From assembly GCA_018669845.1 (NCBI GenBank), contig JABHSO010000045.1, positions 1-36,741 of the forward strand: 36,741 bases of DNA. Reading direction: 5' to 3'. Each line of letters opens with the position of its first letter. Positions within the stretch are counted from its first letter, which is position 1. The DNA is from Gammaproteobacteria bacterium. GTDB lineage: Bacteria; Pseudomonadota; Gammaproteobacteria; GCA-001735895. Below the pieces are notes generated by a model that worked only from the letters and a program-made list of their open reading frames with translations, was not told where the DNA came from and did not search any database. This document shows, one piece after another, positions 35,794-36,741 of the stretch. A program made the translations under genes and the position numbers.

Positions 35794-36741
35794 ATGAGTT
35801 CCACTATTTTGGATCACGTTGCCAGGCAGCGTCAGATTCTAAAACAGTTTTTGTCAGATAGCATGAGTCAGCTGGGGCAGCAATGTATACCTTTGATGAG
35901 TGAACCTGAAAAGCTTGATGAATTACTTCAGGCTCATTTTAAGCTGTCCAGTTATGTTAAATATCTGTGGGTACTCGATCACTCCGGTCGGCAGTTAAGC
36001 GCAACTGTGTCCAGGAAAAAACTGAAAGAAGGACAAAGGGGAAGGGACAGGGTTGCGCGGCCTTATATGCAGCGAGCTTTAAAAGGTGATCCATTTTATC
36101 TGTCGGATGCCTATATTAGCCGCTTTCGTAGAAGACCTTCACTAACGGCTGTACAAACTTTTTATGATGAAGATGGGCGCACACTGGGATATCTCGGTGC
36201 GGACTTTGATTTACGCAAATTACCCTATACTGCAAAGCTGAATCTGGGAAAAAAAGGCTGGCTGCAAATGAAAGGTGACCCGGCAATACGGGGTGGTTTA
36301 TTTGCCCAGCAGCGAACCGTCAGTGCGATGGATGAAAAAATTGATGATGTACTAGATCTGATTAAAGAACTTTTTATTTCACACGGGGTATTCCATGTGA
36401 AGTTACATTTTTCCAGTAGTCGTGCAACGATCTGGCTGGTGGATTCCCCTTATGATTACCAGATTCTCAATATTGATGAACTGACCGATGCCAGTTTATG
36501 CCTAGCTTTCCCCAAGAGAGATTATTTCGATCAGGCCAAAATTCCACAGAAAAAGATTGCGAAAGTGTTTAAACAATTTAAAAAATTAAGATTTGCTGAT
36601 GAAACAATTTATTTACGCTCAGCTTCATTGAATATTGTAAACAAGAAAGTGGGATTGAATTTTTCCTGTGATGGTTCCCATTATGTGCCTTATGATGAGT
36701 TTCTGGAGAAGGATAATAGTTTCTGGTTTGGGGTTAAGTGA
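35794..36741 (+). CDS. Soluble PDC/Cache-like sensor domain protein
   Basis: This 315-residue protein is complete, with its TGA at the last bases of the window. Residues 1-145 look like a PDC/Cache ligand-binding domain. An N-terminal long helix (about 1-30) is followed by YLWVLDHSGRQLSATVS and the GRDRVARPYMQRALKGDPFYLSDAYIS segment, where Cache domains bind ligands, and then TAVQTFYDEDGRTLGYLGADFDL. The C-terminal half (about 185-315) is not recognised and contains many aromatic residues. Unlike most Cache proteins there is no membrane segment, signal peptide or output domain, so it should be cytoplasmic. AAAGGA and AGG lie upstream of the ATG. The ligand is unknown. Confidence 0.8.
   Translation: MSSTILDHVARQRQILKQFLSDSMSQLGQQCIPLMSEPEKLDELLQAHFKLSSYVKYLWVLDHSGRQLSATVSRKKLKEGQRGRDRVARPYMQRALKGDPFYLSDAYISRFRRRPSLTAVQTFYDEDGRTLGYLGADFDLRKLPYTAKLNLGKKGWLQMKGDPAIRGGLFAQQRTVSAMDEKIDDVLDLIKELFISHGVFHVKLHFSSSRATIWLVDSPYDYQILNIDELTDASLCLAFPKRDYFDQAKIPQKKIAKVFKQFKKLRFADETIYLRSASLNIVNKKVGLNFSCDGSHYVPYDEFLEKDNSFWFGVK

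Overview
The window is AT-rich DNA (roughly 40% GC by eye, not counted). It carries the near-complete division and cell wall (dcw) cluster of a gammaproteobacterium. SspB, LpoA, YraN, SrkA and the local order lpoA/rsmI then rnpB then mraZ all point to Gammaproteobacteria. The order and genus cannot be fixed from the sequence. MurE has the DNPR signature of a meso-diaminopimelate adder, as expected for a Gram-negative.

Left part (1-4100): sspB, a ClpXP adaptor, stands alone. It is followed by the lpoA-yraN pair on the minus strand and by divergent rsmI. Positions 4201-11646 hold two large tandem paralogs (MASE3 membrane sensor, several PAS domains, GGDEF and EAL). They sit between rsmI and rnpB, which are near neighbours in pseudomonads. 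Both keep intact catalytic and inhibitory c-di-GMP motifs, and both share a His/Cys cluster at identical positions in the first PAS domain. This is the main accessory part of the window.

Centre (11700-30010): the RNase P RNA gene, then mraZ, rsmH, ftsL, ftsI, murE, murF, mraY, murD, ftsW, murG, murC, murB, ddl, ftsQ, ftsA and ftsZ. Every junction from mraZ to ftsA is a coding overlap of 1-11 nt. Only ftsZ has a spacer (44 nt) and its own strong ribosome binding site. Four GTG triplets spaced exactly 10 bp apart upstream of mraZ look like the MraZ autoregulatory operator. A 12-bp hairpin follows ftsZ, and lpxC is not next, unlike in many relatives.

Right part (30080-36741): on the minus strand lie a small lipoprotein with a C-terminal haem c motif, a GIY-YIG protein overlapping srkA, an uncharacterised protein with an internal duplication, and valS. 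A plus-strand soluble Cache/PDC-like protein ends at the last base. The intergenic gaps carry three kinds of short repeat: a REP/BIME-like pair of inverted GTAG-headed palindromes, arrays of a 9-nt ANCACGAAG unit (twice as inverted pairs), and a CTCTGCG-type array.

I found no CRISPR array, tRNA, insertion sequence or phage gene. The parts most worth pursuing are the duplicated c-di-GMP sensors with their His/Cys site, the haem-motif lipoprotein beside ftsZ, and the intergenic repeat families.
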